Part shown: piece after piece, positions 24,026 through 32,159 of the stretch
Layout of the letters: every line of letters begins with the position of its first letter
How positions within the stretch are numbered: position 1 is the stretch's first letter
DNA from: a virus
Virus record (IMG/VR): IMGVR_UViG_3300003323_001445
Coordinates: 1-37,600 of that record
Reading direction: 5' to 3' (one strand)
DNA: 37,600 nucleotides
Notes under the pieces: generated by a model
The model's input: the letters and a program-made list of their open reading frames with translations, nothing else
Database searches by the model: none
What the model was told of the DNA's origin: nothing
Position numbers and translations under genes: made by a program

Positions 24026-24667
24026 ATGGAACCGATCGACATCACGCTCCGCGTCAAATCCTCAGGCCCGCTTCGCCGGGCGGGCCTGAACCTTGCTCCG
24101 GTTGGCGCTTGGCATATCTGCGGAATGCAACGGACGCCCCAAGGCGCGCAGACGGCGCTGGCGCTGGTGCTCGACCCTAACATTCAGGTGCAGGTTGGTG
24201 AGCCTGATGGCCAGGACGAGAAGGGCGAGAACCGCTTTATCTGGCACCCAGCACCGAACGCGGATGACCTTCGCGCTTACATCGCGGACGCCGAACGGGC
24301 CGAGAAGGACCTGACCGGCGCCTGGATGCAGGACCTGGACCTGGACGACGCCGGCAAGATGCCGCCCGTCGACCCCATGCTTGAGCGTGAACCCGATACC
24401 CCAGCCCCGGTGGCCACCGTGGGCTCGGCCGCTGAAGAAGTTCAGCAGCCCGCGCCGGGCGCCCAGGAAGAAACTCCTGGTCCCGGCGCTGATCAGAATA
24501 ACCCCAGCGGAAGCGAAGCGGGGCCGACAGAAGGGGCGGCCGACGCGGGGGCAGGGTCCGAAGAAGGTCGCGACCCGCCCCCGGCCGAAGAGGGTACCTC
24601 CACTGAGACGCCTTCGCCGGCGCCGCAGTCGGCCAAGAGCAAGGCGAAAGCCAAGCCCGAGGCCTGA
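24026..24667 (+). CDS. Head-region accessory protein with disordered acidic tail (213 aa)
   Basis: Starts 10 bp after the major head gene (ribosome site ggagctgg). Residues 1-100 are ordered and include LNLAPVGAWHICGMQ, ALALVLDPN and DDLRAYIADAERAEKDL. From about residue 115 the sequence is rich in Pro, Ala, Gly and Glu and ends basic (SAKSKAKAKPEA), a low-complexity tail. The first half resembles a protein found just after the major head gene in Mu-like prophages of the FluMu type, a match I recall only loosely. Function unknown. Confidence 0.6.
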   Translation: MEPIDITLRVKSSGPLRRAGLNLAPVGAWHICGMQRTPQGAQTALALVLDPNIQVQVGEPDGQDEKGENRFIWHPAPNADDLRAYIADAERAEKDLTGAWMQDLDLDDAGKMPPVDPMLEREPDTPAPVATVGSAAEEVQQPAPGAQEETPGPGADQNNPSGSEAGPTEGAADAGAGSEEGRDPPPAEEGTSTETPSPAPQSAKSKAKAKPEA

Positions 24668-24688
24668 GTTCTTCCTGACTATGCAACT

Positions 24689-24717
24689 GGCGGCGGTTTC
24701 GGCCGTCGCCTCTTTTC
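24689..24717 (+). terminator. Probable intrinsic terminator after the head genes
   Basis: GGCGGCGG (24689-24696) pairs with CCGTCGCC (24703-24710) with one G-T wobble and a six-base loop, followed at once by TCTTTTCT. This is a good Rho-independent shape. It would reduce transcription into the next small gene. Confidence 0.55.
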
Positions 24718-24735
24718 TCACTTCAAGGTTCTAAC

Positions 24736-24948
24736 ATGACCACTGCCGTCAAAATCCAGTCCCACAACTTTCCGGTTCGCGTTCGTGTTCTTGACGTCGA
24801 TCCGGCGGGAGAACCCGACACCCTCAAGGTCACGGAGGAGCGCGTTCTGACGCCCGAAGACGGTGAAGTCACCTTCTACTGCACGACGACCCGCAAGATC
24901 GAAGCAGTGGACATCGACTACCCCGCCGCCGAAGCCGGCGACGAGTAG
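24736..24948 (+). CDS. Small hypothetical protein (70 aa)
   Basis: Flanked by two terminator-like hairpins. The protein is all-beta and acidic (HNFPVRVRVLDVDPAG, RVLTPEDGEVTFYCTTTRKIEAVDI). The size and position are like those of small decoration or connector proteins near the head/tail boundary, but I recognise no family. It has a weak ribosome site (caaggttct). Confidence 0.55.
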   Translation: MTTAVKIQSHNFPVRVRVLDVDPAGEPDTLKVTEERVLTPEDGEVTFYCTTTRKIEAVDIDYPAAEAGDE

Positions 24949-24975
24949 GCCTAATCGACCTAGTGATTTGACCCG

Positions 24976-25009
24976 AGGCGGGCGCCGGCCAGACCGCCGC
25001 CCGCCTTTT
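24976..25009 (+). terminator. Intrinsic terminator at the head/tail boundary
   Basis: AGGCGGGC (24976-24983) pairs perfectly with GCCCGCCT (24999-25006) around a GC-rich loop, followed by TTTTG. This is the clearest intrinsic terminator in the window. It lies between the head genes and the connector and tail genes. Confidence 0.75.
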
Positions 25010-25020
25010 GTATAGGACCC

Positions 25021-25437
25021 ATGATGTACGCCACTGTTTCCGACATGTCCTCGCGCTTCAAGGCCAGTGAACTGACCCAGCTCACGGACGAAGCCGGCAC
25101 GGGCAACATGGACGAGGCGCGCATCGAGACGGCCCTGACCAGCGCATCGACCCTGATCGACAGCTACCTGGCCGCCGTCTACGATTTGCCGCTCACGACG
25201 ACGCCGGCAATCCTGGTCGACCAGGCGTGCGAGATCGCGCGCTACAAACTTTATGGCGACGCCGCGCCCGAGGGTGTCAAGGCGCGCTACGACGACGTCA
25301 TGGACTGGCTGAAGCTGGTCGCCAAGGGCACCGTCAAGCTCGATGTCGCCGGCGCCGAGCCGCCGCCTGCCGAAAACACCATCCTGACGACCGGCCAGGA
25401 CCGCGTCTTCAGCCGCACCTCCTTGAGGGGTTACTGA
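25021..25437 (+). CDS. DUF1320 connector protein (Mu gp36-like)
   Basis: A 138-aa protein with the DUF1320 pattern: YATVSDMSSRF, a run of helices beginning EARIETALTSASTLIDSYLAAVY, then PLTTTPAILVDQACEIARYKLY and a DVMDWLKLVAKG segment, ending with FSRTSLRGY. Such proteins form a ring between portal and tail. There are two adjacent ATGs (25021, 25024); the first is used here. The stop shares a base with the next ATG (TGATG). Confidence 0.88.
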   Translation: MMYATVSDMSSRFKASELTQLTDEAGTGNMDEARIETALTSASTLIDSYLAAVYDLPLTTTPAILVDQACEIARYKLYGDAAPEGVKARYDDVMDWLKLVAKGTVKLDVAGAEPPPAENTILTTGQDRVFSRTSLRGY

Positions 25438-26054
25438 TGGCCGGCACGTCCCTCAACTTCGACATCAGCGGCCTTTCCGACGTCCAGCAGATGCTGGGCT
25501 ACATGATCGAGCGCGACGAGAACACCGAGCCGCTCATGCAGGCGATCGGCCACGAAGGCATGCAGCAAACCCTGCGGCGCTTTGACGCCCAGGTCGATCC
25601 GCAGGGCATTCCGTGGGTGCCGTCCAAGGCCGCCCTGAAGGCCGGCCGCAAGACGCTGATCGACACGCGGCATTTCCGCGACGAGACCTTCAGCTCCGAG
25701 GCGACCCGCACCGAGGCGACGTGGGGAACGAACGCCGTCCAGGGCCGGATTTTCCAACTCGGCGGCGACATCAAGATGCCGGCGCGCGAAGGGAAGATCC
25801 GGCTGCGCACTAATCGTGACGGCTCCTTGTTGCGTCAGGCCGACATCGCCCGCATGGGGCCGCCCACCAAGCGCCAGTTGTCCCTGGCGGTCTTCGCCAA
25901 GGCGACCCACAAGCTGGCCAAGGCCGTCGACTTCAAGTCGTCGGCTTTCACCATCCACGTCGTCGCCCGCTCTTTCCTGGGCGTGAATGCCAGCGACCAG
26001 CGCACCTTCACCGATCTTGTCCATGACTATTTCGGACCCAGAGGTGCGGCATGA
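25437..26054 (+). CDS. G: Virion morphogenesis protein (Mu gpG family)
   Basis: A 205-aa protein starting at an ATG that shares a base with the previous stop. The N-terminus GTSLNFDISGLSDVQQML, the middle DPQGIPWVPSKAALKAGRK and LIDTRHFRDETF, and the C-terminal RSFLGVNASDQRTF are typical of the tail-completion protein family (phage virion morphogenesis, PF05069). In Mu, gpG lies earlier, beside gpF; here it sits between gp36 and gp37 homologues. A longer in-frame start at 25227 overlaps the upstream gene and is rejected. Confidence 0.88.
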   Translation: MAGTSLNFDISGLSDVQQMLGYMIERDENTEPLMQAIGHEGMQQTLRRFDAQVDPQGIPWVPSKAALKAGRKTLIDTRHFRDETFSSEATRTEATWGTNAVQGRIFQLGGDIKMPAREGKIRLRTNRDGSLLRQADIARMGPPTKRQLSLAVFAKATHKLAKAVDFKSSAFTIHVVARSFLGVNASDQRTFTDLVHDYFGPRGAA

Positions 26055-26683
26055 TCCTGGGATTGATCGAAACCGCCATGCTCGAGCGCGCCCGCCTCGC
26101 CGGCGACGCCGGCATTCTCGGCTACAAGTTCCTGACGCGCGAAGCCTATCCGGACGACTGGGAGCAGCGCCTGATCAGCCTCAAGGAGAATTTTCCGGCG
26201 CTGTTCGTCACCTTCACCAGCTTTACGGCCGTCGACCAGACGCGCGCCGGCGCCAAGATCCAGGCGGCGTTCGGCGCCGTCGTCGCCGCCCAGTACCGGG
26301 ACAACAAGACCAGGGCGCGGCATGGCCTGACGCCGACCGACCCGGCCAACCCTGCCGTGCCGGGCTCGCTGCAGCTGATGGAAGACTTCATCGGTCTGAT
26401 GCAGGGGCAGACCTTCGGCCTGGAGATCGGCGGCCTGGAGCTGGTGGCCGGCCAGGCCCCCGAACTGAGCGATGAAGTGGTCAAGGCCGGCATCTCGCTG
26501 ATGGCGGTTCAGTTCCGCACCACCTTCGTCTTCGGAATCGCGCCCGAGGGCCAGTCGATCGACGGCCGCGCCCTGGGCGACTTCGTCACCTTCAACACCC
26601 AATGGAATGCACCGCCGTTCGGCGATGACGACCAGCCGTCCCTCGATCTGGAGACGACGGTAACCCTGCCACAGGAGTCCTGA
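26051..26683 (+). CDS. DUF1834 tail-terminator-like protein (Mu gp37-like)
   Basis: A 210-aa protein beginning at an ATGA overlap. It has the DUF1834 layout: ILGLIETAMLERARLA at the start, then TFTSFTAVDQTRAGAK, QLMEDFIGLMQGQTFGL and VQFRTTFVFGIAPE. Mu-like phages place this gene between the connector and the sheath genes, and it is thought to be a tail terminator or head-tail joining protein. Confidence 0.85.
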   Translation: MILGLIETAMLERARLAGDAGILGYKFLTREAYPDDWEQRLISLKENFPALFVTFTSFTAVDQTRAGAKIQAAFGAVVAAQYRDNKTRARHGLTPTDPANPAVPGSLQLMEDFIGLMQGQTFGLEIGGLELVAGQAPELSDEVVKAGISLMAVQFRTTFVFGIAPEGQSIDGRALGDFVTFNTQWNAPPFGDDDQPSLDLETTVTLPQES

Positions 26684-26684
26684 C

Positions 26685-26924
26685 GTGGAACGTCTCTTCC
26701 TCAAGCCCGCCGAGGGCCTCGTTATTCCTTCGCCGGACCACGGCAAGGCCCCGCTGCCGATCGAAGGCAGCTGGGTCCAGTCGTCGTCCTACTGGTCGAA
26801 ACGCCTGGCCGAACTGGACGTGACCGACGATACCGAGGCCCAGCTTGAACGCGAAGCGGCCGAAGAAAAGGCCGCCGAGGCTGAAGCCGGCGGCAAGGGC
26901 AAGAAAAAGGACACGGCTCAATGA
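26685..26924 (+). CDS. DUF2635 protein (Mu gp38-like)
   Basis: A 79-aa protein starting at GTG just after the previous stop. It has the family pattern LFLKPAEGLVIPSPDHG, LPIEGSWVQSSSYWSKRLAELDV, followed by an acidic then basic tail (AEEKAAEAEAGGKGKKK). Such small proteins always precede the sheath gene in Mu-like phages. Function unknown. It overlaps the sheath start by four bases. Confidence 0.85.
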   Translation: MERLFLKPAEGLVIPSPDHGKAPLPIEGSWVQSSSYWSKRLAELDVTDDTEAQLEREAAEEKAAEAEAGGKGKKKDTAQ

Positions 26925-28393
26925 TCTCGTTCAACCAGATCCCGCTCACCCTTTTGACGCCGGGCACGTTCGTCGAACTCGACACGTCGCGCATGCAGTT
27001 CGGCCTGCCTCAGGCGCGCACGCGCTCGCTCATCGTCGGCCAGAAGCTCGGCACCGGTACGGCCGTGGCCAATACGCTCTACCGCGTCCTCAGCGCCCAG
27101 CATGCCAAGACGCTGTTCGGCCAGGGTTCCATGCTGGCGGACATGTTCATCGGCTATTTCGCCAACGACGCCACCACGGAAGTCTGGGGCATGGGCCTGG
27201 CCGATAATGGCGCCGGCACGGCCGCGACCGGCACGATCGCCTTCACCGGCCCCGCTACCGCTGCCGGCATCGTCGAGCTGATGGTGTGCGATACCCGCGT
27301 CCAGGTGGCCGTGACGTCCGGCATGACGGCCACGCAGATCGGCACGGCCGCGGCGGCCGCCATCAACGGATACGCGGATCTTCCGGTCACGGCCGGCGCC
27401 GCCAGCGGCACCGTCACCCTGACGGCTCGCCACAAGGGCCTCGAGTCGAACGGCCTTTACCTGGCGCTCAATTATCACCAGGGCGACGTAACGCCGGCCG
27501 GCGTCGGCGTGACGATCACGGCGATCGGCGGCGTTGTCGCCGGCGCCGGCAATCCGGACGCCAGCCAGGTCTTCACCGCCCTGGGCGACCAGGCCTTCCA
27601 AACGATCGTCCATCCTTGGAACGACGCCACGAATATGGGCATCATCGAAGCCGCCCTGGCCGACCGCGCCACCGCGCTGAAGATGAACTATTCCGAGGCG
27701 TACGCCCACAATCCGGGCACCTTCTCGGCCCTGACAACGGCCGCCGCCAGCCGCAACAGCCCCTACGCGCCCTTCACCGGCATGAAAGGCATCCCGTCCG
27801 CGCCCTGGAAGGTGGCGGCGGCTTACGCGGCCCAGATCGCTTTCAGCGCCCGCACCGATCCCGGCCGGCCGTTCAATACGCTAGTCCTGAAGGGCATCCT
27901 GCCGCCGCTGCCGTCCGACCAGTTCACCCGCCAGGAGCGCGAGCTGCTCCTCGAGGCCGGCGTGGCGACCCTGATGGTCAATGCGAACTCCGAGGTTTGC
28001 ATCGAGCGCATGGTCACCACCTACAAGACCAGCCCGCAAGGTTTCGCCGATACCGGCCTGCGTGACCTGAATCCGATCCTGCTGCTGTACTATCTCAGCT
28101 GGTCACAGCAGGCCCGTATCACGACGCGCTACCCCCGCTACAAGTTGGGCAACGACGGCGGCAACTATGCGCCGGGCCAGCCCATCGTGACGCCGAAGCA
28201 GATCCGCGCGGAACTGGTAGGCCTGGCCAAGGAGTGGGAGTCGGCCGGGCTGATCGAGAACATCGACCAGTACATCGCCGACCTGCGTGTCGAACGCGAC
28301 GCCAACGACCCCAACCGCCTCAACAGCTTCCAGCGTCCGGACCTGATCAACGGGTTCCAGGTACTGGCGGCGCTCATCCAACCCATTGCCTAA
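26921..28393 (+). CDS. L: Tail sheath protein (Mu gpL-like)
   Basis: A 490-aa protein (Mu gpL is 495 aa). It begins ISFNQIPLTLLTPGTFVELD, has a hypervariable middle domain with GTAATGTIAFTGPATAAG, and conserved late motifs FNTLVLKGILPP, REL-LLEAGVATL and QGFADTGLRDLNPILLLYYL. The C-terminus (RLNSFQRPDLINGFQVLAALIQPIA) is typical of sheath proteins. It shows the phage is a contractile-tailed myovirus. Confidence 0.95.
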   Translation: MISFNQIPLTLLTPGTFVELDTSRMQFGLPQARTRSLIVGQKLGTGTAVANTLYRVLSAQHAKTLFGQGSMLADMFIGYFANDATTEVWGMGLADNGAGTAATGTIAFTGPATAAGIVELMVCDTRVQVAVTSGMTATQIGTAAAAAINGYADLPVTAGAASGTVTLTARHKGLESNGLYLALNYHQGDVTPAGVGVTITAIGGVVAGAGNPDASQVFTALGDQAFQTIVHPWNDATNMGIIEAALADRATALKMNYSEAYAHNPGTFSALTTAAASRNSPYAPFTGMKGIPSAPWKVAAAYAAQIAFSARTDPGRPFNTLVLKGILPPLPSDQFTRQERELLLEAGVATLMVNANSEVCIERMVTTYKTSPQGFADTGLRDLNPILLLYYLSWSQQARITTRYPRYKLGNDGGNYAPGQPIVTPKQIRAELVGLAKEWESAGLIENIDQYIADLRVERDANDPNRLNSFQRPDLINGFQVLAALIQPIA

Positions 28394-28402
28394 GGAGTTC
28401 CC

Positions 28403-28753
28403 ATGGCTCAGACGACTGGTATCGCCAAGGTGACGGTGAACGGCAAGTTCATCGATACCTTCAAGGGCGTAACCTTCAATCCCGGCGGCAAGAAGCGCAC
28501 GCCGCAGGTTTCCGCCCACCGCGTCAATTATAGCGAGGAACTGGCGCCCTCCACGCTGGAGTTCGACAAGTCGCAGGTGCGCGGCGACTCAATCGCGGAT
28601 CTCGATGTTGCCAACGCCACCATCCAGGTCGAGTTCGACACGGGCCAGACCTACGTCATGCCCAACGCCTTCCGCCTCGACCCGGCCGACATCACCGATG
28701 AAGGCAAGTCGAAATACACGTTCAACGGCGATGTCGCGCAGGAGATCATGTGA
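28403..28753 (+). CDS. M: Tail tube protein (Mu gpM-like)
   Basis: A 116-aa protein with a strong ribosome site (aaggagttc) upstream of its ATG. It follows the tube family: GIAKVTVNGKFIDTFKGVTFNPGG, RTPQVSAHRVNYSEE, TLEFDKSQVRGDSI and QVEFDTGQTYVMPNAF. It forms the inner tube within the sheath. It overlaps the chaperone gene by four bases. Confidence 0.93.
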   Translation: MAQTTGIAKVTVNGKFIDTFKGVTFNPGGKKRTPQVSAHRVNYSEELAPSTLEFDKSQVRGDSIADLDVANATIQVEFDTGQTYVMPNAFRLDPADITDEGKSKYTFNGDVAQEIM

Positions 28754-29055
28754 TGGCCGAGATTACCAACACCATGTACCCGCTGCTACACCCGATCACA
28801 CGCACCAAGAAGGTCGGTGACGAAATCGTCACCGAGACCATCACCGAGGTGCCGTTCCGCAAGCTCAAGCCGAAAGACCTGCGCTGCACCGACGGCCACC
28901 AGGGCGAAGTCGCCAAGTCGATCGCTGCGGTCGCCTACATGACCGGCCTGACCATCAAGGAAGTCGACAACATGGATATCGAGGATTTCAACAACCTCGG
29001 CCCTTTGTCGCAGGGGCTTTCGCTCGATGGCCTCAAGACTGGGAGCGATGTCTAG
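28750..29055 (+). CDS. Tail assembly chaperone, unshifted product (Mu gp41-like)
   Basis: A 101-aa protein with ITNTMYPLLHPITRTKKV, TITEVPFRKLKPKDLRC and KSIAAVAYMTGLTIKEVDNMDIEDFNNL, matching the gpE/Mu gp41 family. Two adjacent ATGs (28750, 28753) are possible. It lies between tube and tape measure, the standard place. The slippery heptamer near its end implies a longer, shifted form. Confidence 0.9.
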   Translation: MMAEITNTMYPLLHPITRTKKVGDEIVTETITEVPFRKLKPKDLRCTDGHQGEVAKSIAAVAYMTGLTIKEVDNMDIEDFNNLGPLSQGLSLDGLKTGSDV

Positions 29056-29168
29056 CGGACATAGCCCAGTTCTTTCCGGGGACGTTCAATAAGGACCAAC
29101 TCTACGACCTGACCCTCGAAGAGTTCCAATTCTGGCATGGTGAAGTGGTAACCCGAAATGGCAAATAA
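28750..29168 (+). CDS. Tail assembly chaperone, -1 frameshift fusion product
   Basis: Reading through a -1 shift at CCCTTTG (29001-29007) joins the first 86 codons to a second frame that runs to the TAA at 29166-29168, giving about 139 aa. The extension reads LADIAQFFPGTFN, DQLYDLTLEEFQFWHGEV, a pattern like the downstream part of chaperones in P2 and Mu (helical, acidic, with F-W). The same device is known in Mu and other long-tailed phages, where the longer form helps wrap the tape measure. The heptamer is in the right phase. The shift itself is inferred. Confidence 0.75.
29001..29007 (+). other. Programmed -1 ribosomal frameshift site
   Basis: CCCTTTG fits X-XXY-YYZ with the reading phase GGC-CCT-TTG. 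After a -1 slip the pairings become CCC and TTT, which need only wobble mismatches. It is 49 bp before the zero-frame stop, and the shifted frame is open to 29168. Confidence 0.75.
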
Positions 29169-30942
29169 CTGGACGGTCAGCGTCCTGTTCAAATGGATCT
29201 CGAAGGCGGCCGCTCCGATGAAGAGCGATGCCGCCGGCGTGGCCAAGCTTGGACAGGTCGCCAAGGCGTCGACCGTGCCGGTCCTGAAGCTGGCCACCGA
29301 TGTTGCCAAGGCCGGAGACGCCGCCAAGGCGTCGACCGCCCCGATCAAGGATATGGGGCATGCCATGGGCTCGACGGTCCAGCCGGCCAACGATGCCGCC
29401 AAGGCCACGAAGAACCTTGGCGACCAGGCCGCCGGCACCGAGTCCAAGTTCCAGAAGCTGATCCGGACCAAAATGCCCGGCTGGATGTCGAACGTGGCGC
29501 GCGCCGGCATCGTCGCCGGCGGCGCCATGCTGACCTTCTACACGGTGACCGCCGGCCTGGTCGTGGCGGGCGCCAACTTCGTCCATACCCAGACGCAGGC
29601 GGCCGAAGCCATCACAAAAGCCGCATCGGCCGCCGGCATCACGACGAGAGCCTACCAGCGCCTTCAGTACACCTTTGACGGGGCCAACCTGCAAGGCGGC
29701 GCCCTGGACAACGTCCTCGGCCACATTAACCGCCAGCTGATCGCCGCTCGCGCCGGCGTAAAGTCGGCCGAACGCCCCTTTAAGGCGCTCGGAATCTCCG
29801 TCCGTGACACGGCCGGTCATACGAAGAAGGCCGATGTGATTCTGAGCGAGGTGGCCGACAAGTTCGCCAAAATAAAGGATGGCGCCCGCAAGGCTGCGCT
29901 GGCCCAGATGTTGTTCGGGGAGTCCGGGGCCGACCTCATTCCGCTTCTGAACGGCGGAGCAAAGGGCCTCAAGGATGCCGGCGACGAGGCGGAGCGCTTA
30001 GGTGCGGTCGTGAGCGACCAAACCCTGGCTGCCGCCAAAGCTCTCAATGACAAATGGGACCATCTGAAGAATTCCACCACGGGACTGACCAATGCGATTT
30101 GGATTGGCCTGATACCGAGCGTGGTCAAGCTTATCGACTATTTTCAGACCCTGCTCGACCAAAATCGGGGTGAAATGCTCAAGGGCATTATGAGCGGCAT
30201 TGCTTGGGTAACCAACCACATGCCTCAAATTCTCAAAGGGATCGGCACCTTTGTATATCTGCTGAAAACCATCATCTCGATCGGCGGCGGTGTCATTAAG
30301 ACGGTCGGCGGCATCGGAAACATCTTCGATGCGTTCGCCGTGCTCATGATCGGCCGGGTAGGGTTCGCGATCGGCTCGGCTATCGTGCAGATATGGGGCT
30401 TAAACGCCGCACTCTATGGCTGCCCGATCGTGTGGATCATCGCCGGTATCACGGCAATCGCCGTGGCGGCCTATCTGATCATTCGCCACTGGGGCGCGGT
30501 AAAGAAGTTCTTCGCCGGACTATGGAACTGGATGAAGACCAACTGGCAGGTCATTCCCATCGTCGGCCCGATGATTCATGCCGTCGACGTTATCATCAGC
30601 CACTGGAGCCAGATCACGAAGTGGTTTGCGGAAGAGCCGAAGAAGTGGTGGAACTCGCTGCCGGCGTGGCTGCGTGGCCTTATCCAGGGCGCCTGGAACC
30701 TCAGCATTCCGGGCATGGTGGTGAATGGGGTTTCGAGCCTTCTTAAGGGCGCCTCAAACCAGGCCGTGACGTCGGCGCCGGCGCAGAGCCTGGCCGCCCA
30801 GGGCGTCAGTCCCGCTCAGAAGATCAGCGGCTCGATCGGCCTGACGGTTCAGTCCCAGGTGCCGGTCCGTGTCGACCGAATGGATTTCTCGCCGGGCGTC
30901 GATGGCTACCTCGATCGCGGCAGCCTCCTGGGAGGCAACTGA
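29158..30942 (+). CDS. Tail tape measure protein (Mu gp42-like)
   Basis: A 594-aa protein that sets tail length. Residues 1-110 are Ala/Lys-rich helix with a repeated VAKASTxPxxK-type unit. A hydrophobic segment is at about 115-139 (AGIVAGGAMLTFYTVTAGL). Middle residues form long amphipathic helices (QTQAAEAITKAASAAG, QMLFGESGADLIPLLNGG). A second hydrophobic cluster occurs at about 393-441 (AVLMIGRVGFAIGSAIV, IIAGITAIAVAAYLII). The C-terminus is beta-rich. It starts 11 bp before the end of the frameshifted chaperone. By the usual 1.5 angstrom per residue it would suit a tail near 90 nm. Confidence 0.9.
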   Translation: MANNWTVSVLFKWISKAAAPMKSDAAGVAKLGQVAKASTVPVLKLATDVAKAGDAAKASTAPIKDMGHAMGSTVQPANDAAKATKNLGDQAAGTESKFQKLIRTKMPGWMSNVARAGIVAGGAMLTFYTVTAGLVVAGANFVHTQTQAAEAITKAASAAGITTRAYQRLQYTFDGANLQGGALDNVLGHINRQLIAARAGVKSAERPFKALGISVRDTAGHTKKADVILSEVADKFAKIKDGARKAALAQMLFGESGADLIPLLNGGAKGLKDAGDEAERLGAVVSDQTLAAAKALNDKWDHLKNSTTGLTNAIWIGLIPSVVKLIDYFQTLLDQNRGEMLKGIMSGIAWVTNHMPQILKGIGTFVYLLKTIISIGGGVIKTVGGIGNIFDAFAVLMIGRVGFAIGSAIVQIWGLNAALYGCPIVWIIAGITAIAVAAYLIIRHWGAVKKFFAGLWNWMKTNWQVIPIVGPMIHAVDVIISHWSQITKWFAEEPKKWWNSLPAWLRGLIQGAWNLSIPGMVVNGVSSLLKGASNQAVTSAPAQSLAAQGVSPAQKISGSIGLTVQSQVPVRVDRMDFSPGVDGYLDRGSLLGGN

Positions 30943-32159
30943 TGGCGTGGCGCGACCAGCTCCGTGAAGCCAGCTTCCGCGGCATCGTGTTCGAATGCAC
31001 AAGCCACGAGCGCGAGCTGGGCCGCAATGTCGCCTGGCATGACTTCCCGTTCCGCGACTTCGGCCAGGGCGAGGATCTCGGCCTGAAGGCCGGCGACATC
31101 TCGATCGACGCCTTCATTATCGGCGACGACTACATGACGGCGCGGGACGCCTTCGAGAAGGCGCTGAACACGCCCGGTACCGGCGTCCTGATCACGCCAT
31201 GGCACGGCCAGGCGACGGTTCGCCTGATGGCCGCCCGGGCGCGGGAGACCTCCAAGGAGCTGGGCATGGTCTGGTACCAGCTCGGCTTCCGGCCCGAGAC
31301 CTTGGCCCCGCTGCCGGCCGCGTCGATCGACACCGGCGTCAAGGCGAACGCGGCGGCCGACACCCTGCAAACGCAGGCTCAGACCGCCTTCGTCGCCAAG
31401 TTCAATGCCTCGTCCAAGCCCAACTTCGTGGCCGACGAAGCCGCGGCCGTGATCGGCAAGCTGTCGGACCAGTTCGACAGCCTGACGGCGCCGCTGAAGG
31501 CGGAAAGCACCGCGCTTGCCGGCTTCGTCGCCCAGGGACAAAAGCTGCGCGCCGATGTGTTGACGCTGGTCACCAAGCCGCTGTCCCTGGCCTCGCAGAT
31601 CTCGGGCCTGATCCAGGGCATCCGCACGATCGCCGCGACGCCGGCGGACGCGCTCAACGTGCTGAAGGGGCTGCTGTCGTTCGGCTCCAGCCTGGCGCCG
31701 GTCCATGGTTCCACGGCGGGCCGGGTGACCCAGGCGGACAACCAGGCGGCGCTGGTCTCCTATGTCCGCGCCTCGGCGGCGGCCGAAGCCGTCCGCGCCG
31801 TCGCCGATATCGACTTCGTGGCGTACCAGGACGCGATCGCCACGCGCGACGGCCTGGCCGAGCTGATCGACGCCGCCGAGACGGCCGAGGGTGACGGCGG
31901 CAATGTCGAGACCTGGAAGGCGCTCGGCGCCGCCCGCCGCGCCATGGTCCAGGACGTCAATGCCCGTGGCGGGTCGCTCGCCCGGCTCTATACCTACACG
32001 CCGCCGGTCACCATGCCGGCCGTGGTCCTGGCCTATAAGCTTTACGACGACATGTCGCGCCTGGAAGAGCGTTACGACGACATCGTGGCGCGCAACCGCA
32101 TAACCCATCCCGGTTTCGTGCGCGGCGGCCTGCCGCTGGAGGTCTTGAGTGACTCCTGA
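30942..32159 (+). CDS. N: DNA circularisation/tail protein (Mu gpN-like, gp43)
   Basis: A 405-aa protein whose N-terminus (WRDQLREASFRGIVFECTSH, ELGRNVAWHDFPFRDFG) matches the DNA_circ_N family, with EDLGLKAGDISIDAFIIG and ATVRLMAARARE further on. The middle is helical and Ala-rich; the end is YTPPVTMPAVVLAYKLYDDMSRLEERYDDIVARN. In Mu this is a tail protein placed between tape measure and baseplate hub. It ends 11 bp inside the next gene. Confidence 0.9.
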   Translation: MAWRDQLREASFRGIVFECTSHERELGRNVAWHDFPFRDFGQGEDLGLKAGDISIDAFIIGDDYMTARDAFEKALNTPGTGVLITPWHGQATVRLMAARARETSKELGMVWYQLGFRPETLAPLPAASIDTGVKANAAADTLQTQAQTAFVAKFNASSKPNFVADEAAAVIGKLSDQFDSLTAPLKAESTALAGFVAQGQKLRADVLTLVTKPLSLASQISGLIQGIRTIAATPADALNVLKGLLSFGSSLAPVHGSTAGRVTQADNQAALVSYVRASAAAEAVRAVADIDFVAYQDAIATRDGLAELIDAAETAEGDGGNVETWKALGAARRAMVQDVNARGGSLARLYTYTPPVTMPAVVLAYKLYDDMSRLEERYDDIVARNRITHPGFVRGGLPLEVLSDS

